A DNA stretch of 26,465 nt, taken from the NCBI GenBank assembly GCA_046498185.1, contig JAWOBE010000153.1, positions 1-26,465 of the forward strand, read 5' to 3'. The translations under genes were made by a program, and so were the position numbers. Below, piece after piece: positions 16,597 through 24,346 of this stretch. Origin of the DNA: CAYXDR01 sp046498185. Lineage in GTDB: Bacteria; Desulfobacterota; DSM-4660; Desulfatiglandales; Desulfatiglandaceae. The notes under the pieces are model-generated. The model was not told the origin of the DNA, made no database searches, and worked only from the letters and a program-made list of their open reading frames with translations. The stretch's first letter is position 1; every line of letters begins with the position of its first letter.

Positions 16597-17547
16597 TTAA
16601 TCTTCGTTGTTCAGATCCGACAAGCGCTGCCGGACGTAATTTTCGAACTGCTCCCCCGGTGGGGTCGGGTTGTAAATTTCCCGCAGAGCGATCAGTCCCG
16701 CGCCAAATTCCTTTTCGATTTCATCTCCGAAACGGTTCATGATTTCGGCTAGATATATTTCATGCTTTATCATCACGTCGACCATGTACACAAAAGGGTA
16801 GTTTTCCGAGTAAGCGGCTTCGAGCTCCCCTTTCACTTTCGCGATCAAGGCTTTATTGGAATCAGTTGTGACCGTCAGAAAATTGTCCGCACCCCCTAGA
16901 ATGACTCCGTTGGCTTCATGGAGAAAAACCTGGCAATTACCGCCGCATTGAAAGGGTTCGATGGAATCTGAAAAAACCACGATCACTACGGAAATTCCAC
17001 GCCAGGCGGCTTTTTTGATTTCCGGCAGAAGCGGCTGCAAAGAGGCTGCCGTTCCTTTAAGCCATACATGTTCTTTGGCCGCCTTGATCATCTCGGAAAT
17101 TTTTCTTAAAATCTCCGCTTTGCCTTTGAAAATCCAGACGTATTCCCTGCCATCGTTGTGCTTGATCGAAGACAGGCGTTCGACCATATCCGAGCAAAGC
17201 CGGCTTGTGTTTTCGGTGATGCGCTTGAAAACTTCTTCCGGACTGATGGGCATGTAGCGGAGAGGTTTTTCGTTTACCGGTTGAGCCGCCCCCTTCTTAG
17301 CAAGGGATTTCAATATACTGTACACATTGGCCCGGGGCAGGTCTGAGACTTTGGCCACTTCGTAGGCTGTGGCGGGTCCGCACTTTAACAGGCCGATGTA
17401 GGCCCGTGCCTCGTATTCGCCGAATCCCAATGTGCGGAGGTCGCTGATAATGTCTATATCGGCATCCGAAGCCGAGGATAGAACCGATGGTGTGCGGGTG
17501 AGTTTTCCCGCTGCCGGGTTTTGATTGCCGCGTATTGAATCGGGCAT
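16597..17547 (-). CDS. TrmB-family transcriptional regulator
   Basis: This 316-aa protein has an N-terminal TrmB winged helix (about residues 32-100: LRTLGFGEYEARAYIGLLKCGP, then AYEVAKVSDLPRANVYSILKSL and a wing KPLRYMPI). A linker helix leads to a phospholipase-D-like effector-binding domain (about 135-265) with WIFKGKAEILRKISEMI and EHVWLKGTAASL. A CGGNC pair (C201, C205) in the effector domain could be a redox or metal site, which is speculative. I chose the ATG at 17547 because GAGGCGG lies just upstream; the frame opens 19 codons earlier without a good site. It is divergent from tctC (204 nt apart) and convergent with the ComA-like gene, so it probably controls both. TrmB regulators are best known from archaeal sugar transport but also occur in bacteria. 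Confidence 0.88.
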   Translation of the reverse strand: MPDSIRGNQNPAAGKLTRTPSVLSSASDADIDIISDLRTLGFGEYEARAYIGLLKCGPATAYEVAKVSDLPRANVYSILKSLAKKGAAQPVNEKPLRYMPISPEEVFKRITENTSRLCSDMVERLSSIKHNDGREYVWIFKGKAEILRKISEMIKAAKEHVWLKGTAASLQPLLPEIKKAAWRGISVVIVVFSDSIEPFQCGGNCQVFLHEANGVILGGADNFLTVTTDSNKALIAKVKGELEAAYSENYPFVYMVDVMIKHEIYLAEIMNRFGDEIEKEFGAGLIALREIYNPTPPGEQFENYVRQRLSDLNNED

Positions 17548-17570
17548 GGGACCGCCTCGTATCTCGGTTT

Positions 17571-17584
17571 TTTTAACGTTAAAA
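17571..17584. promoter_or_regulatory. Perfect 14-bp palindrome upstream of trmB
   Basis: TTTTAACGTTAAAA is a perfect palindrome 23 nt before the trmB ATG. Its position suits autoregulation by TrmB or another dimeric regulator. Its sequence differs from the TAGTT...AACTA repeats near tctC and the ComA-like gene. Confidence 0.5.
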
Positions 17585-17661
17585 CAACCTAACCTTTGCA
17601 TCAATGTAGATGAACACTATAAATACCATACCTCAAAAAGTAGTCTTTTTCCATCAAAAAA

Positions 17662-17694
17662 TAGTTGCAGTTTTAGCAACTAATATGCTATCAA
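17662..17694 (+). promoter_or_regulatory. Inverted repeat and possible promoter upstream of tctC
   Basis: TAGTTGC-N7-GCAACTA (17662-17682) is a perfect inverted repeat with 7-bp arms, in the divergent trmB-tctC region. Overlapping it is a possible promoter: -35 TTGCAG (17665-17670) and an extended -10, TGC followed by TATCAA (17689-17694), 18 nt apart. The operator would cover the -35 and spacer. The promoter assignment is weaker than the repeat itself. Confidence 0.45.
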
Positions 17695-17750
17695 AAAGGC
17701 AGTCCTGCTTATATGACAGTGGTTCAACCAACAAAACAAGGGAGGGAAAT

Positions 17751-18731
17751 ATGTTGAAGATCAAATGTAGAGCAATGTTGAAGTTGTTTGCCTGTTCTTT
17801 GCTGGTATTGTTTCCTGGGTTCGTCGGATCGGGGATTGCCGCTGATTTTCCTGCCAAACCCGTGACCCTGATCGTAGGGTTTTCCGCAGGGGGCGGAACT
17901 GATACCTATGGTAGGGCGATTGCAAGTGTTGCCAACGATGTAATGGGCCAGCCGATGGTGGTAGTGAACAAGCCCGGTGCCGGCGGGGTTATAGCCGCCC
18001 AATTTGTGGCAAGCGGCCGACCGGACGGATACACTCTGTACCATGCGTCAGCCGGATCCTTCATTCTCAAGGCAATGTTCAAAAAGCTTCCGGTAGATCC
18101 TTTTGAGGATTTTAAGGTCGTGGGCATTGTCGGCAAACTCAGCACCGGGTTGGTGGTGCCTGCCAACAGTCCGTTTGAAACCGCTGAAGAGTTGATCGCG
18201 TATGCCAAGAAAAATCCGGGAAAACTGCGCTGGGCGCACACCGGCCGGGGGAATTTCCATCATGTGGCCGGGATGGGTTTTTTGTTGAAGAACGGTATCA
18301 CAGCCCAGGATGTGCCTTTTAACGGCGGGGCCAAGACAAGGGCCGCTGTTGTTGGTGAGCAGGTGGACTTCGGCTTCATGGGGCCGCAGCAGGTTACGGG
18401 ATTTGAAGAACAGATGAGGGTGCTGGGATTGACCCTGGAAGAGAGGGACAAAGCCAAATCCGAATTTCCCACCTTCAAAGAGCTGGGGATTCCTTTTGTT
18501 GAGGTGACTTCCCCGATTACCGTCATGGCGCCGGCCGGGATTTCGCCGGATGTGCTCAAGACTCTGAGCGATGCTGTTGTGGAGATGACGCAACACAAAG
18601 CATTTTTAAAGATGCTCGGAAACGCCGGCCTGGCCCCGGACAGCAAAGGGTCTGAAGAAGGCGAAAAGTACCTCCTGAAATTGAAGGAAGACTGGGCACC
18701 TGTCGTTGACTTTATCAAACAGGAGCAGTGA
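17751..18731 (+). CDS. tctC: Tripartite tricarboxylate transporter substrate-binding protein (TctC/Bug family)
   Basis: This 326-aa exported protein has a Sec signal peptide (MLKIKCRAMLKLF plus a hydrophobic run, likely cut near residue 31 after GSGIAA). The family signature begins directly after it: FPAKPVTLIVGFSAGGGTD, then VVNKPGAGG and PDGYTLYHASAG. It also has VPFNGGAKTRAAVVGEQVDFGF, the usual second-lobe loop. Bug/TctC proteins capture carboxylated ligands, including citrate, other carboxylates, aromatic acids and some sulfonates, in the periplasm. The ATG at 17751 has GGAGGG 5 nt upstream. The frame opens 47 codons earlier through the promoter region, which I reject. It is the first gene of the plus-strand run, divergent from trmB. 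Confidence 0.94.
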   Translation: MLKIKCRAMLKLFACSLLVLFPGFVGSGIAADFPAKPVTLIVGFSAGGGTDTYGRAIASVANDVMGQPMVVVNKPGAGGVIAAQFVASGRPDGYTLYHASAGSFILKAMFKKLPVDPFEDFKVVGIVGKLSTGLVVPANSPFETAEELIAYAKKNPGKLRWAHTGRGNFHHVAGMGFLLKNGITAQDVPFNGGAKTRAAVVGEQVDFGFMGPQQVTGFEEQMRVLGLTLEERDKAKSEFPTFKELGIPFVEVTSPITVMAPAGISPDVLKTLSDAVVEMTQHKAFLKMLGNAGLAPDSKGSEEGEKYLLKLKEDWAPVVDFIKQEQ

Positions 18732-18748
18732 ACCATCCGGGGCCGATC

Positions 18749-19213
18749 ATGACAAGAAAAACCGACATAACAACGGGAATTGTTGTCGCGGTTATAGGGG
18801 CGGTGTTCTTTTTTGAAGGCGGTTCGATAGAAGGAGCCGGCACAGAGGATATGCGTGCCAGGCTCCTTCCCCAGATCATCTCGGGGTTGATCGTGGCTCT
18901 TGGAGTTTTGTTGAGTGTGGCTGGATTTTTTAAGAAGAAAGGCTTCGAGGCCGGAGTCCCTTTCGACGCCGCGATTTTGAAGCGAATTGCCCCTCTCGTA
19001 CTCATTGCCTTCGGGTATGTGGTCCTTTTTAAATTTTTCGGTTATCTTGCTGCCACCCTTCTTGTTTCGATCCCTGTTTTTTACATGTTCGGAAACCGTG
19101 GGTGGAAATCCCTGCTTTTGCCGAGCGTGGTGGCCACGGGGATCATTTACTACGTTTTTTTCTCGCTCATGGGCCTATATCATGCTCCGCCTACGGTGCT
19201 GAACTTCTTCTGA
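18749..19213 (+). CDS. tctB: Tripartite tricarboxylate transporter small membrane subunit (TctB)
   Basis: This 154-aa hydrophobic protein has four to five predicted membrane segments (TTGIVVAVIGAVFFF near the start, then LLPQIISGLIVALGVLLSV, LVLIAFGYVVLFKFF and SVVATGIIYYVFF in outline) and lies between tctC and tctA, as TctB does. The start is uncertain. The ATG at 18749 gives a typical TctB N-terminus. A GTG at 18728, overlapping the tctC stop as GTGA, would add 7 residues and has AGGAG only 2 nt upstream, which is too close. It forms the membrane complex with TctA. Confidence 0.86.
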   Translation: MTRKTDITTGIVVAVIGAVFFFEGGSIEGAGTEDMRARLLPQIISGLIVALGVLLSVAGFFKKKGFEAGVPFDAAILKRIAPLVLIAFGYVVLFKFFGYLAATLLVSIPVFYMFGNRGWKSLLLPSVVATGIIYYVFFSLMGLYHAPPTVLNFF

Positions 19214-19250
19214 TCGAAGGGAAGCTCAGCAGGAATCTGGAGGTGTCGAA

Positions 19251-20756
19251 ATGGAAATCATCGGCGGATTTGTCACATTGTTCAGTGATGGGTACGCCCT
19301 GCTGTTCGTTCTCCTTGCCGCCTGGGGCGGGCTGCTCGCCGGCGCGCTGCCTGGTTTGACGACGGCTGCCGCCATTGCCATGCTGGTTCCGGTTACGTAC
19401 TATCTAGAGCCTCTCTGGGCCTTGATATTCTTGTATGTCATCGGGAAATCAGGCCGCTTCGGCGGCTCGATCGCTGCAATTCTGTTCAATACTCCCGGCA
19501 CGGCGTCGGCGGCGGCCACCCAGTTTGACGGGCACCCCCTGGCTCGTCAGGGCAAGGCCGGGAAAGCCATGAAAGTTTCCACCATAGCCTCGGTTACAGG
19601 CGACACGCTGGGGGAGCTGCTCCTTCTGTTCGGAGCTGTATTCGTGGCCTCTTATACCCGGAAAATGGGGCCTCCCGAATATTTTGCGGTGTACTCCATG
19701 GCTTTTTTGATTATCGGAAGCGTCATCGGAAAGTCAATTGTCAAGGGCCTCCTGAGTACCTTGCTGGGCATCCTGGTCGCGATGGTCGGAATAGATCCCA
19801 TCACAGCTAATGAGCGTTTGAATTTCGGCACCATTGTGCTTATGGACGGGTTTTCCCTGGTACCGTTGCTGATCGGGCTTTTTGTGGTCTCCGAGGTGTT
19901 CACCCGGATCGAGGAAGGCACCAGCGCCGGGGAGGGGCAGCAAATAGCCGCACGGCCCAAAAGCAAGGCGGACAGCAGGCTCAGCTGGGAGGAGTGCAAG
20001 ATGTGCCTGCCGGTTATCTTCCGCTCCTCTTTCATGGGGGCTGTCATAGGAATTTTACCGGGGCTTGGCTCTTCGGTTTCCTGCTTTGTGGCGTACGGGG
20101 AGGAAAAACGGCGCGCCAAAAGGCCGGAGCTTTGGGGAAATGGCGCGATCGAGGGTGTGGCTGCGCCTGAAGCCGCCAACAACGCCGTATCCGGCCCCAG
20201 CATGATTCCCCTGCTGACCCTGGGAGTTCCGGGCACCACCATCGCCGCCATGTTGATGGGTGTGTTCATGATACACGGAATCCAGATCGGCCCGAATATT
20301 TTCGTAAACTCATCGGAACTGGTTTATGCGCTGATTGCAAGCGGCTTTCTCGGCATTCTGGTTTACGGCCTGACAGGCTACTTCGGTTCCAATTTGGTCG
20401 GCCGGCTGATTGCGAAAGCTCCTCTGAGCATCATATACCCCTTGATTTTCTTGCTTGGATTTATTGCGGCCTACTCTGTCAGGTCCGCTTTTTACGACAT
20501 TTCGATGATGTGCCTTTTCGGTATCATCGGTTATGCGATGCGGAAGCTCGAATTCAGCCCGCCCGCATTCATCATTTCCTTCATTCTGGCAAGGGGGGCT
20601 GAAGAGGCCCTGCGTCAAAGCCTTCTGTTGTCCGAGAGGGGGGCTCTGATTTTTCTGGAGCGGCCGCTGTCGCTCGTGTTTTTCGGTATCGGGGCGACGG
20701 TGATTCTGCTCAGGGCACGGACGGCATTTAAAAAGTCAAGAGCACAGAGGATGTGA
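19251..20756 (+). CDS. tctA: Tripartite tricarboxylate transporter large permease (TctA)
   Basis: This 501-aa polytopic membrane protein has the highly conserved TctA N-terminal block: AGALPGLTTAAAIAMLVPVTY followed by GSIAAILFNTPGTASAAATQFDGHPLARQGKAGKAM. A second block later, GILPGLGSSVSCFVAYGEEKR and TLGVPGTTIAAMLMGVFMIHG, repeats the same PG motifs as expected. It would catalyse ion-coupled import of the ligand captured by TctC. A soluble loop at about residues 225-245 separates the halves. The ATG has GGAGG 7 nt upstream and follows tctB by 37 nt. Length and motifs are normal; the substrate is not predictable. Confidence 0.95.
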   Translation: MEIIGGFVTLFSDGYALLFVLLAAWGGLLAGALPGLTTAAAIAMLVPVTYYLEPLWALIFLYVIGKSGRFGGSIAAILFNTPGTASAAATQFDGHPLARQGKAGKAMKVSTIASVTGDTLGELLLLFGAVFVASYTRKMGPPEYFAVYSMAFLIIGSVIGKSIVKGLLSTLLGILVAMVGIDPITANERLNFGTIVLMDGFSLVPLLIGLFVVSEVFTRIEEGTSAGEGQQIAARPKSKADSRLSWEECKMCLPVIFRSSFMGAVIGILPGLGSSVSCFVAYGEEKRRAKRPELWGNGAIEGVAAPEAANNAVSGPSMIPLLTLGVPGTTIAAMLMGVFMIHGIQIGPNIFVNSSELVYALIASGFLGILVYGLTGYFGSNLVGRLIAKAPLSIIYPLIFLLGFIAAYSVRSAFYDISMMCLFGIIGYAMRKLEFSPPAFIISFILARGAEEALRQSLLLSERGALIFLERPLSLVFFGIGATVILLRARTAFKKSRAQRM

Positions 20757-20867
20757 GAGGCGGCCTCAGCGGAGCGGTAAATGGTGTTATTTGTAGAAGC
20801 GGCATGCCGTTTGCCCGCGGCAGAAGGATTTAGAGTGAGATGGGGGCGAATGGTTGGGCAGTGCGCG

Positions 20868-20882
20868 TCCGGAAATACCGGA
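20868..20882 (+). other. Short hairpin in the tctA-flavoprotein gap
   Basis: TCCGG-AAATA-CCGGA forms a 5-bp stem with a 5-nt loop, ending 12 nt before the AAGGAG ribosome site of the flavoprotein gene. A 10-bp palindrome CGGCATGCCG lies earlier in the same 149-nt gap. These could mark an mRNA processing or translation-control site, but no U-run follows and chance is possible. Confidence 0.25.
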
Positions 20883-20905
20883 TGGAAACCAGGTAAGGAG
20901 TGGAA

Positions 20906-22555
20906 ATGAAATTTAACTACCCAGTGATCGAGGCCGATGTTTTGATTGTCGGTGGAGGCAGCGCCGGTTCAATGGCGGCCATACGTGCCAAGGAGCTGAA
21001 CCCGAAGCAAAAAGTAGTGGTTTTTGAAAAAGGCGATATGAAGTATTCCGGAAGTATCGCCAGGGGAATGGATGCCTTGAACATCGTAGCCGTTCCAGGC
21101 GTTTCCGACCCGAAGACCTATGTAGAGTCTATGAACATCGTTACAGAGGGGGTTTTCGATGCCCCCATTTCCTACAAGCTTGCCGACCGCAGCTATCAAA
21201 TGATGAAAAAGCTGGAATCCTGGGGGGTTTTTTTCCCCACGGACAAAAACGGCAATTATGACATCCTCAAAGGACATCCCAAAGGTCGATTCATTCTGAC
21301 GATGAAGGAGCCGGAGTTAAAAACCATGCTGCATAAGCGCTGCGTGGAGCTCGGGGTCCGGATCGTTAACCGTACCATGGCGGTGAGGCTTCTCAAAACC
21401 GACGGTGAAGTCACCGGCGCCGTGGGCATTCATGTACGAAGCGGGGAAATTATTGTCTGCCGGGCCAAATCGGTGATCCTCTGCAACGGAGGGACTGCCC
21501 GATTCGGGCTGCCCGTAAACGGCAACCTTTACGGGATATACGATTTTCCTGGTAACACAGGGGACGGCTACTCTCTGGCCTTTTCCGCTGGAGCAGAGCT
21601 GAGCGGATTTGAATTTACCATCACGTACTACATAGTCAAAGACATCAATGCCCCGTTGCTGTTCATCACGCTGACGCGGGGAGCACAGTTGTTCAACGCA
21701 CTGGGCGAAGCATTCCACAAAGGCCACCCGGGCATGATGACCATGATAAACGAGCATCTTGCCGGCCGAGGGCCCATGAGAATCCGGATGAGCCATCTTC
21801 CTGAGGACACCATACGGGAGATTGAAGACCTTTTGTTCACGACGGAAAGACCAGCGTGTGAACGCTTTTACGAGGGCAGAAATATCGATTTCCGAAGCGG
21901 AGAGATCGAGCTTTCCCCTACGGAAATTTTCCTTTGCGGCGGTCACGGTCTGACCGGTATACGGATCAATGAAAATGCAGAGTCCACTGTGCCGGGGCTC
22001 TATGCCGCCGGCGACACCGCGCTGTGCGCCCGAGGCCACTTGAGCGGTGCTTTTGTCTACGGCGAAGTTGCGGCGGAATCCGGCACGGAAAGGGCTTCGA
22101 TGCGTGCTCATGCGGATTTGGATACCGGAATGGTCGATGAATTCCTTGAGGACAAAAAGCGTAAGTTGAGCCAGACACGCGGCAGGGTGCCCATCGAGGA
22201 ATTTGAATTCAAGGTCCGCCGCATCATTACCGACTACCTTACACCACCAAAGAACGAATATAAATTGGACCGGGCTCTGTGGTGGATGAACCGATTCAGG
22301 GAGGAATTCGTCTATATTCCGAGGATTCAGACAATCCATGATCTTTTCAAGGCTTACGAGGTCGAAAACATTATTCGGTGCGCCGAGCTGAACGCCCACG
22401 CCTCCAAGGAGAGAAAAGAAAGCCGATGGGGTCTTTGGCACCAGCGGACAGATTATCCGGAAAAAGACGACGAGCGGTGGTGCAGGCACGTGGTCCTGGC
22501 CAAAAACCCTGAAACCGGCGGTATCGATGTGACTCACCGGGATGTGATCCGCTGA
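20906..22555 (+). CDS. FAD-dependent oxidoreductase of the AprA/fumarate reductase-succinate dehydrogenase flavoprotein family
   Basis: This 549-aa flavoprotein has an N-terminal FAD-binding Rossmann motif (DVLIVGGGSAGSMAAIRA, residues 11-28) and the second FAD segment KYSGSIARGMDALN. That segment resembles AprA (adenylylsulfate reductase alpha) and lacks the histidine used for covalent FAD in FrdA/SdhA. Later come FLCGGHGLTGIRIN and GLYAAGDTALCARGHLSGAFVYGE, and the C-terminal helical domain ends with ESRWGLWHQRTDYPEKDDERW, the arrangement of the whole family. No signal peptide is present, so it is cytoplasmic. The ATG at 20906 has AAGGAG 5 nt upstream. No AprB- or SdhB-like separate iron-sulfur subunit follows; the next gene encodes an Fe-S/FAD oxidoreductase that could pass electrons to it. 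The substrate (APS, a dicarboxylate, an enoate or something else) cannot be assigned. Confidence 0.87.
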   Translation: MKFNYPVIEADVLIVGGGSAGSMAAIRAKELNPKQKVVVFEKGDMKYSGSIARGMDALNIVAVPGVSDPKTYVESMNIVTEGVFDAPISYKLADRSYQMMKKLESWGVFFPTDKNGNYDILKGHPKGRFILTMKEPELKTMLHKRCVELGVRIVNRTMAVRLLKTDGEVTGAVGIHVRSGEIIVCRAKSVILCNGGTARFGLPVNGNLYGIYDFPGNTGDGYSLAFSAGAELSGFEFTITYYIVKDINAPLLFITLTRGAQLFNALGEAFHKGHPGMMTMINEHLAGRGPMRIRMSHLPEDTIREIEDLLFTTERPACERFYEGRNIDFRSGEIELSPTEIFLCGGHGLTGIRINENAESTVPGLYAAGDTALCARGHLSGAFVYGEVAAESGTERASMRAHADLDTGMVDEFLEDKKRKLSQTRGRVPIEEFEFKVRRIITDYLTPPKNEYKLDRALWWMNRFREEFVYIPRIQTIHDLFKAYEVENIIRCAELNAHASKERKESRWGLWHQRTDYPEKDDERWCRHVVLAKNPETGGIDVTHRDVIR

Positions 22556-22591
22556 AAAGACAAAAATCATATTCGTCACAAGGATTGAAAA

Positions 22592-24217
22592 ATGGAACAA
22601 ACCAGCCTGTTACAGGCACTTTCGGACAATATTGTGATCGACAAGGATAAATGTACTTTCTGCAGCATCTGCGTGGATACATGCATCCTGGATAATTTGC
22701 GAATGCAGCTGGCGCCCTGCCGGCAGGCGTGCCCGTTGAATGTAAACGTGCAGGGCTACGTTCAGCAGATATTGCGGGGGCAGGAAGACGCGGCCCGGGA
22801 GACGCTGCGGGAGAAGCTGATTTTTCCCGCAATCCTGGGCAGGATCTGCACGCATCCATGCGAGACGAATTGCGAGCGTTTGAAAACCACCGGAGAAGCG
22901 GTGGCTATTCGAGCACTGAAGCGCTATCTCACCGAAAACGAGGATTCGGAGCGGATTTTTCTGCCGGAGATTTCAGCAGAGACCGGCCGGAAAATCGCTG
23001 TCATCGGATCCGGACCGGCAGGATTGCAGGCTGCCTATGATTCGAGGATCAGGGGGCACAAGGTGACGGTTTTCGAATCTCAGCCCGAGCCGGGGGGCAT
23101 GCTTCGCTGGGCGATACCTGAATTTCGGCTGCCACCGGAGGTTGTTGAACGTGAAATGAGGATATTCGAAGCCATAGGTGTCGAATTCAGGTGCAACACC
23201 TGCGTCGGCACAGACGTCAAACTTTCGACTATCCATGAAGATTATGACGCGATTGTGGTGGCCGCAGGTTGCGGGATTGCCGCCACGCTGGACATCGAGG
23301 GCCGGGACGCCGTTGGTGTTTATCAGGGATTGCCTTTTTTGACCGATGTCAGAAAAAAGCAAGCCCCTGAGCTCAGGGGAAAAGTGGTGATAATCGGCGG
23401 CGGAAATGTTGCTGTGGATGCAGCCCAGACGGCTTTACGCCTCGGCGCCGAGACGGTAACGATCGTCAGCCTGGAAAAAGCCGAAGATCTGCCGGCTGCT
23501 CCGGAAGCGGTTGAAAGTGCTCTTCGGGAGGGTATTGACTTGGAATGCTCGTGGGGTGTGATGCGCATCTTGACGCGGAAAGGCCGTGCCCACGGTTTGG
23601 TGCTTCAGCGCTGCACGGCTGTATTTGATGACCTAGGATGTTTTCACCCGGTCTTCAACAGTGGCGAGTCAAAGGAACTTCCTGCGGATACGGTGATTTT
23701 ATGCACCGGGCAGTTCAGGGATGACGGCTGCTTGGCTGGACAGGACATATCGACGCTTATCAGTGGAAACAAGGTAATAGCGGATCCGTTGACGCTTCAG
23801 ACAGTAGTTGAAAAGATTTTCGTGGCAGGAGATTACCATATTGGTCCTTCGTCGGTGGTTTCGGCGATGGCGAGCGGGCGCGAAGCGGCCGAATCGGTCA
23901 AACGTTTGCTTGACGGCGAGGATCTTACATACGGTAGGCAATATGCAGATCCGATCGAGACTGAATTCCCTATAGACACGACCGGAGCGGTTGAAAAAAA
24001 GCGCATTTCCCTTAAATTTCGAAGACATGAGGAAAAAGGGGACTTCGCGGAAATTGAAGAATGTATGTCCAGCCGGGAGGCGCGCGATGAGGCTTCTCGC
24101 TGCTACAGCTGTGGTGCTCCCTATGGAAAATTTAGAACCTGCTGGTTCTGTTTGCCCTGCGAAGTAGAATGCCCGAACGATGCATTACATGTGGAAATTC
24201 CTTACCTTCTCCGATAG
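22592..24217 (+). CDS. Fe-S/FAD/NAD(P)-dependent oxidoreductase (GltD-like with terminal ferredoxin domains)
   Basis: This 541-aa protein is built from an N-terminal 4Fe-4S motif (C21, C24, C27, C31), a GltD-type Fer4_20 helical Fe-S domain (C43, C47, C86, C90, C94), an FAD Rossmann domain starting at KIAVIGSGPAGLQAA (134-148), and an NAD(P)H-binding Rossmann motif GKVVIIGGGNVAVDAA. The FAD-closing segment is VAGDYHIGPSSVVSAMASGREAA, and a C-terminal 4Fe-4S motif CxxCxxCxxxCP (C517-C527) follows. Such proteins shuttle electrons between NAD(P)H and iron-sulfur carriers or a partner flavoprotein. The extra cysteine clusters at both ends are more than the glutamate synthase beta subunit has. The ATG has AAGGA 8 nt upstream and follows the flavoprotein gene by 36 nt, so the two probably form one redox complex. 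Confidence 0.9.
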   Translation: MEQTSLLQALSDNIVIDKDKCTFCSICVDTCILDNLRMQLAPCRQACPLNVNVQGYVQQILRGQEDAARETLREKLIFPAILGRICTHPCETNCERLKTTGEAVAIRALKRYLTENEDSERIFLPEISAETGRKIAVIGSGPAGLQAAYDSRIRGHKVTVFESQPEPGGMLRWAIPEFRLPPEVVEREMRIFEAIGVEFRCNTCVGTDVKLSTIHEDYDAIVVAAGCGIAATLDIEGRDAVGVYQGLPFLTDVRKKQAPELRGKVVIIGGGNVAVDAAQTALRLGAETVTIVSLEKAEDLPAAPEAVESALREGIDLECSWGVMRILTRKGRAHGLVLQRCTAVFDDLGCFHPVFNSGESKELPADTVILCTGQFRDDGCLAGQDISTLISGNKVIADPLTLQTVVEKIFVAGDYHIGPSSVVSAMASGREAAESVKRLLDGEDLTYGRQYADPIETEFPIDTTGAVEKKRISLKFRRHEEKGDFAEIEECMSSREARDEASRCYSCGAPYGKFRTCWFCLPCEVECPNDALHVEIPYLLR

Positions 24218-24244
24218 GTGCGCGTTCGGAACTTTTAAATTCAC

Positions 24245-24313
24245 CACGGGAAGGCTACATTCTCAGGCAAGTAACATGAGGACTACCGATAGAATGCGGG
24301 ATTCTTCCCGGTG
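24245..24313 (+). other. Candidate structured RNA leader upstream of the UGSC-like gene
   Basis: In the 129-nt gap, CGGGAAG (24247-24253) pairs perfectly with CTTCCCG (24304-24310) and can extend two pairs past a bulged G. Nested inside, CATTCT (24258-24263) pairs with AGAATG (24291-24296), leaving a 27-nt loop and an asymmetric internal loop. No U-run follows, so it is not a simple terminator, and it ends 33 nt before the start codon. I recognise no known riboswitch class. A chance origin is possible. Confidence 0.3.
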
Positions 24314-24346
24314 TAAATGTTAATAATCGCCTCTCAAGGAGTCGAG

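Noticed and set aside
17610..17750. Upstream extension of the tctC frame
   Set aside because: It would read through the promoter and inverted repeat, and would put 47 residues before a normal signal peptide.
21317..22600. Long 427-codon open frame on the minus strand, antisense to the flavoprotein gene
   Set aside because: It lies opposite a well-supported flavoprotein gene, its peptide shows no family motifs, and its length follows from codon bias of the sense strand.
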